Below the pieces are notes generated by a model. The model had not been told where the DNA came from. It worked only from the letters and a program-made list of their open reading frames with translations, and searched no databases. Below are positions 60,343-64,000 of a stretch of DNA of 64,000 nt, one piece after another. This DNA is from Streptomyces sp. YS415. Its GTDB lineage: Bacteria; Actinomycetota; Actinomycetes; Streptomycetales; Streptomycetaceae. Numbering within the stretch: position 1 is the stretch's first letter; the number at the start of each line of letters is the position of its first letter. Both the position numbers and the translations under genes were made by a program. The stretch spans positions 80,835-144,834 of the forward strand of contig NZ_JAMJFL010000017.1 of assembly GCF_023544665.1 (NCBI RefSeq), written 5' to 3'.

Positions 60343-61635
60343 ATGAACTCAGCAGGTCACTCGGAAGCGAAGACGCGCCGGGGCCTCGAACTCACCCCGT
60401 TCCGAGGCCTTCGATACGACCCCGACCGGGTCGGCAGTCTGGCCGCCGTGACGTCCCCGCCGTACGACGTCGTCGTCCGCCCCGACGGCCTGCACCACCT
60501 TCAGTCGGCCGACCCGTACAACATCGTCCGCCTGATCCTCCCCCAGGCCGGCACCGCCGACGCCCGCAACGACCAGGCGGCCCGGACGCTGCGCCGCTGG
60601 CTTTCCGAGGGAGTCCTGACCGCGGACGACGAACCCGGCCTCTACATCTACGAGCAGCGCGACGAGAGCGGCCTGGTCCAGCGCGGCGTCATCGGCGCCC
60701 TGCGCCTGTCCGAACCGTCGGAACATGTGGTCCTGCCCCATGAGGACGTGATGCCGCATGTGGTCGCCGACCGCGCGGCCCTGATGCGCGCCACCTCGGC
60801 GAACCTGGAACCCCTCCTGCTCACCTACCGGGGCAACGGCTCGGCCGCCGACACCTCCGTCGTACTCGAACGCGTCATCGAGCAGCCCCCGTTGCTCACG
60901 ACCACCACCGAGGACGGCTTCCGCCACCGTCTGTGGGCCGTCACCGCCCCCGACGACGTGACCCGCATCCAGTCCGACCTGGCCCGCCACCAGGCCCTGA
61001 TCGCCGACGGCCACCACCGCTGGGCGACCTACCGCCGCCTGCGCGCCGAGCACCCCTCCCCCAGCCCCTGGGACTACGGCCTCGTCCTCCTCGTCGACAC
61101 GGCCCGCTACCCCCTGCGCGTGCGCGCCATCCACCGCCTGCTGCACGACCTGCCGGTGACGGACGCCGTGGCCTCCCTGGAAGGCCTGTTCCGCGTACAG
61201 CGCCTGGAGGTCCCCCTCTCCGACGCCCTGGAGGCCCTCGCCGGCGCGGCCCGCGACGGCAACGCCTTCCTGCTCGCCGGCGACGGCGCCTTCCACCTCG
61301 TGGACCGGCCCGACCCCGCCCTGCTGGACCGCACGGTCCCCACCGACCGCCCGCCGGCCTGGCGCACCCTGGACGCGACGGTCCTGCACGCCACGCTCCT
61401 CGACCAGATCTGGCACATCCCCGAGGACGACCCCACCCGCATCGCCTACATCCACGACGCGACGGCCACCGTCCGCAAGGCGGAACGCGACGGCGGTACG
61501 GCCGTGCTGATGCACCCGGTCCACGAGGAGGTCGTCCGCGACCTGGCCCGCCAGGGCGTCACCATGCCCCGCAAGTCCACGTCCTTCGGCCCGAAACCGG
61601 CCTCGGGCCTGGTCCTGCGCGCACTGGACCTGTGA
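60343..61635 (+). CDS. DUF1015 family protein
   Basis: The 430-residue protein matches DUF1015: LTPFRGLRYDPDRV and SPPYDVV near the start, ADGHHRWATYRRL in the middle and GVTMPRKSTSFGPKPASGL at the end. The family is widespread and has been linked to serine/threonine kinase-like or metabolic roles, but its function is not settled. ATG at 60343 appears leaderless. It is divergent from the HAD gene, with a 72-base gap, and converges with the repeat-rich TPR gene. Confidence 0.9.
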   Translation: MNSAGHSEAKTRRGLELTPFRGLRYDPDRVGSLAAVTSPPYDVVVRPDGLHHLQSADPYNIVRLILPQAGTADARNDQAARTLRRWLSEGVLTADDEPGLYIYEQRDESGLVQRGVIGALRLSEPSEHVVLPHEDVMPHVVADRAALMRATSANLEPLLLTYRGNGSAADTSVVLERVIEQPPLLTTTTEDGFRHRLWAVTAPDDVTRIQSDLARHQALIADGHHRWATYRRLRAEHPSPSPWDYGLVLLVDTARYPLRVRAIHRLLHDLPVTDAVASLEGLFRVQRLEVPLSDALEALAGAARDGNAFLLAGDGAFHLVDRPDPALLDRTVPTDRPPAWRTLDATVLHATLLDQIWHIPEDDPTRIAYIHDATATVRKAERDGGTAVLMHPVHEEVVRDLARQGVTMPRKSTSFGPKPASGLVLRALDL

Positions 61636-61678
61636 ACACCGGCCTCCTGTCGACCCTGGCCGGGCCTGTGCAAAACAA

Positions 61679-61711
61679 AAGGGGCGGATCCCAAGCCGGG
61701 ATCCGCCCCTT
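61679..61711. terminator. Bidirectional terminator
   Basis: A perfect 14-base stem (61679-61692 and 61698-61711) with loop AAGCC lies between convergent genes. A-rich sequence on the left supplies a U tract for the minus-strand transcript. Confidence 0.85.
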
Positions 61712-61723
61712 CCTCATTCCGCC

Positions 61724-63724
61724 CTACTCCTCGTCGGAGGCCTCCGGCGTCTCGTCCTCGTCACCGAGGGCGTCGACGAACTCGACCCCGTCCAGCTCCG
61801 CGAGCCGGTCCGAGGCATCCGTGCTGCCGTCCTTGTCGGACTCCACGGCCTTCGCGAACCACTCACGCGCCTCGCTCTCCCGCCCGGCCGCCAGCAGCGC
61901 GTCGGCGTAGGCGTACCGCAGCCGCGCGGTCCACGGCTGTACGGAGTTGGAGGCCAGCTCGGGGCTCTGCAGCGTCACGATCGCCGCGTCCACCTGCCCC
62001 ATGTCACGCCGGGCGCCGGCCGCGACGAGCCGCATCTCCACCTGCCCGGCCTTGTCGAGCTTGTGCACCTCCGGCGCCCCGGCCATGTCCAGCGCCTTCT
62101 CCGGCCGCCCGAGCCCACGCTCGCAGTCGGCCATGAGCGGCCACAGGTCCACGGTCCCGGTCATCCGCCGCGCGGCGCGGAACTCGGCGAGCGCCTCGGA
62201 GTACTTCTGGCTCGCGTACGCCGCGAACCCGGCAGCCTCCCGTACGGCGGCGACACGCGACGCGAGCCGCAGAGCCACCTTTGAGTAGCCGTACGCGCCC
62301 TCGGGGTCCTCGTCGATGAGCCGGGCGACCATCACCAGGTTCTTCGCGACATCCTCGGCGAGCGTCTTCGGCAGGCTCTGCAGCTCCTGCCGTACGTCCT
62401 TGTCGATTTCGTCGCCCGTGACGTCCTCGGGGATCGGCAGCCGCTTGATCGGCTCCCGGTCCCGGTCGTCGCGGCCGCGGTAACCGCCCCGGTCGTCGTC
62501 ACGGCGCTCGTAGCCACCGCCACGCCGGTCATCACGGCCGCCACGGTCATCACGCCCACGGAACCCACCGGGACGCCCGCCCCGGTCGTCGCGACGGGGA
62601 CCACGGTCACCGCGGTCATCCCGGCGGAAGCCACCGCCACGGTTGTCGTCACGGCCACGGAAGCCACCACGGTCACCGCCGCGGTCGTCGTCACGGCGGA
62701 AGGCGGGACGGTCGTCACTGCGACGGTCGTCCCGGCGGTCGTCACGACGGTCCTGCGGACGGAAACCACCACGGTCGGGACGGTCACCGCGGTCATCCCG
62801 GCGGAAGCCACCGCCACGGTTGTCGTCACGGCCACGGAAACCACCACGGTCACCGCCGCGGTCGTCGTCACGGCGGAAGGCGGGACGGTCACCCCGGTCA
62901 TCACGACGGGGACCCCGGTCACGGTCGTCACGGCGGTCCTGCGGACGGAAACCACCACGGTCGTCACGGCGGAAGCCACCGCCACGGTTGTCGTCACGGC
63001 CACGGAAACCACCACGGTCACCGCCGCGGTCGTCGTCGCGACGGAAGGCGGGACGGTCACCCCGGTCATCACGACGGGGATCCCGGTCACGGTCGTCGCG
63101 ACGCGGCCCGCCCTGGCCCTGACCCTGACGGTCATCACGGCGGAACGGCGGACGGGGACCGCGGTCACCCTCGCGACGGTCGTCACGGCGGCCGTAGCCA
63201 CCGCCACGGTTGTCATCCCGACGGAAGCCACCACGGTCGCCACCGCGGTCGTCGTCACGGCGGAAAGCGGGACGGTCACCCCGGTCATCACGACGGGGAC
63301 CCCGGTCACGATCGTCGCGACGCGGCCCGCCCTGCCCCTGACCCTGACGGTCATCACGGCGGAACGGCGGACGGGGACCGCGGTCACCCTCGCGACGGTC
63401 GTCACGGCGGCCGTAGCCACCGCCACGGTTGTCATCCCGACGGAAGCCACCACGGTCACCGCCGCGGTCGCCACCGCGGTCGTCGTCGCGACGGAAGGCG
63501 GGACGGTCACCCCGGTCATCACGACGGGGACCCCGGTCACGATCGTCGCGACGCGGCCCGCCCTGCCCCTGACCCTGACGGTCATCACGGCGGAACGGCG
63601 GACGGGAACCGCGGTCACCGCCACGGTTGTCATCCCGGCGGTAGCCGCCACGGTCGCCGCGGTCCCCACTGTCCCGTCGGCGCTGGTCGCGCTCCGGTCG
63701 ATCGTCGGGAGAGTTGGTGGACAT
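61724..63724 (-). CDS. TPR protein with long Arg/Asp/Gly repeat domain
   Basis: The 666-residue protein has an N-terminal 430-residue low-complexity region built of RDDRG, GGDRGGFR and RGPRRDDRG units. A C-terminal TPR-like domain follows (from about residue 450, IPEDVTGDEIDKDVRQELQ, then EALAEFRAARRMTGT and WPLMADCERGLGRPE). Such RGG/RDD tails bind RNA. ATG at 63724 is the start. It lies directly downstream of the rRNA operon, beyond the rRNA terminator. The repeats make the region prone to assembly error and copy-number change. Confidence 0.85.
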   Translation of the reverse strand: MSTNSPDDRPERDQRRRDSGDRGDRGGYRRDDNRGGDRGSRPPFRRDDRQGQGQGGPRRDDRDRGPRRDDRGDRPAFRRDDDRGGDRGGDRGGFRRDDNRGGGYGRRDDRREGDRGPRPPFRRDDRQGQGQGGPRRDDRDRGPRRDDRGDRPAFRRDDDRGGDRGGFRRDDNRGGGYGRRDDRREGDRGPRPPFRRDDRQGQGQGGPRRDDRDRDPRRDDRGDRPAFRRDDDRGGDRGGFRGRDDNRGGGFRRDDRGGFRPQDRRDDRDRGPRRDDRGDRPAFRRDDDRGGDRGGFRGRDDNRGGGFRRDDRGDRPDRGGFRPQDRRDDRRDDRRSDDRPAFRRDDDRGGDRGGFRGRDDNRGGGFRRDDRGDRGPRRDDRGGRPGGFRGRDDRGGRDDRRGGGYERRDDDRGGYRGRDDRDREPIKRLPIPEDVTGDEIDKDVRQELQSLPKTLAEDVAKNLVMVARLIDEDPEGAYGYSKVALRLASRVAAVREAAGFAAYASQKYSEALAEFRAARRMTGTVDLWPLMADCERGLGRPEKALDMAGAPEVHKLDKAGQVEMRLVAAGARRDMGQVDAAIVTLQSPELASNSVQPWTARLRYAYADALLAAGRESEAREWFAKAVESDKDGSTDASDRLAELDGVEFVDALGDEDETPEASDEE
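62455..63690. repeat. In-gene tandem repeats of the RDD/RGG domain
   Basis: Long near-identical blocks recur: sequence at 63132 is repeated at 63351 (219-base period) and again at 63582 (231-base period). The 12-base extra in the last spacing encodes one more GGDR. A second family of blocks (about 180 bases) recurs at 62618 and 62798. Confidence 0.85.
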
Positions 63725-63758
63725 CGGGTGACTCCTGTCTTCGGTACCGCAAGCATTG

Positions 63759-63810
63759 TAAAAAGAAAAGGACCCCTGGTCCCAGCTGAACGCTGGTGAC
63801 CAGGGGTCCT
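63759..63810 (-). terminator. Rho-independent terminator of the rRNA operon
   Basis: A 13-base stem AGGACCCCTGGTC (63769-63781 and 63798-63810) is followed on the minus strand by a T-rich stretch (63768-63759). It lies 11 bases after the 5S gene and ends the rRNA transcript before the TPR gene. Confidence 0.92.
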
Positions 63811-63821
63811 CCCCAAAGATT

Positions 63822-63940
63822 GTTCGGCGGCGTCCTACTCTCCCACAGGGTCCCCCCTGCAGTACCATCGGCGCTGTAAGGCTTAGCTTCCGGGTTCGAA
63901 ATGTAACCGGGCGTTTCCCTCACGCTATGACCACCGAAAC
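63822..63940 (-). rRNA. rrf: 5S ribosomal RNA
   Basis: The minus strand reads GTTTCGGTGGTCATAGCG at its 5' end and GGACGCCGCCGAAC at its 3' end, with AAACGCCCGGTTACAT and TTCGAACCCGGAAGCTAAGC inside, as in actinobacterial 5S rRNA of about 119 bases. The outer bases pair to form helix I. The rest of the window to 64000 is the 23S-5S spacer; the 23S gene lies beyond the right edge. Confidence 0.96.
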
Positions 63941-64000
63941 CCTAATGGTTTCGAGCGAACAAGCACACTTTTCTATTATGCGTTCTGCTCTAAGCCGACA
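63941..64000 (-). other. 23S-5S intergenic spacer (partial)
   Basis: AT-richer transcribed spacer preceding the 5S gene. An AACCATTAGGGTTTCGG context spans the 5S processing site. It contains no tRNA. The 3' end of 23S rRNA is not recognisable in this window. Confidence 0.7.

Noticed and set aside
62455..63690. CRISPR-like regular repeats
   Set aside because: The repeats are in frame within a coding gene and have no unique spacers between constant repeats.

Overview
The window is high-GC actinobacterial chromosome and almost certainly Streptomyces. Evidence: GTG starts are common, start and stop codons often overlap as GTGA or ATGA, a DmdR-type iron box is present, TTA codons are very rare, there is a resuscitation-promoting-factor-like LysM protein, and housekeeping genes lie in a familiar order (der-plsC-cmk-tyrA-aroH; rluB-scpB-scpA-parA-ald; pyrG; recN-nadK-tlyA). 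I saw no insertion sequence, prophage, tRNA or CRISPR array. The only RNA gene is a 5S rRNA at the right edge, which belongs to a minus-strand rRNA operon continuing beyond the window.

Layout. 1-4.9 kb: a lipoprotein fragment, a small cysteine-containing membrane protein, a LivH-LivM-LivG fusion transporter with LivF, and a convergent cell-wall hydrolase. 5-11 kb: two Streptomyces-type hypotheticals, then a leftward housekeeping block (der, plsC, cmk, tyrA, aroH). 11-17.8 kb: accessory metabolism with a Rieske protein, two convergent overlapping nucleotidyltransferases, an ADP-ribosylglycohydrolase and a Nudix/NrtR-like gene under a large palindrome, then an MFS exporter and an ECF sigma factor with a mycothiol-type partner gene. 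17.8-31 kb: core genes for ribosome modification, chromosome segregation (ScpAB, ParA), alanine dehydrogenase, a STAND/TPR protein, Nudix, pyrG and a GH15 hydrolase.

31.3-44.1 kb is the most unusual part. It is a compact rightward gene cluster that looks biosynthetic: an MFS exporter, a single-module NRPS (remnant condensation region, adenylation, carrier, C-terminal beta-lactamase-fold domain whose SxxK serine is cysteine), an ATP-grasp ligase, a U32-peptidase-like TIM-barrel protein, an asparagine-synthetase-type amidotransferase, a 2OG-Fe(II) oxygenase, a class IV aminotransferase, an AEC transporter and a TauD-like dioxygenase. Many of these genes overlap or nearly touch. The NRPS carries a TTA codon at position 19, so bldA control is likely. 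I do not recognise the product; a small modified peptide or amino-acid amide is the best inference. It sits between core genes and looks like an island. It is followed by an oxidase, amine oxidase, permease and PucR catabolic group (44.2-50.6 kb).

50.6-64 kb returns to core: a glycosyltransferase, recN, nadK, tlyA, a SCP2-like protein, an iron-regulated siderophore ABC transporter without its binding protein, a HAD phosphatase, a DUF1015 protein, and a long RDD/RGG-repeat TPR protein next to the rRNA terminator and 5S gene. All functional calls rest on reading motifs by eye; no database search was possible.
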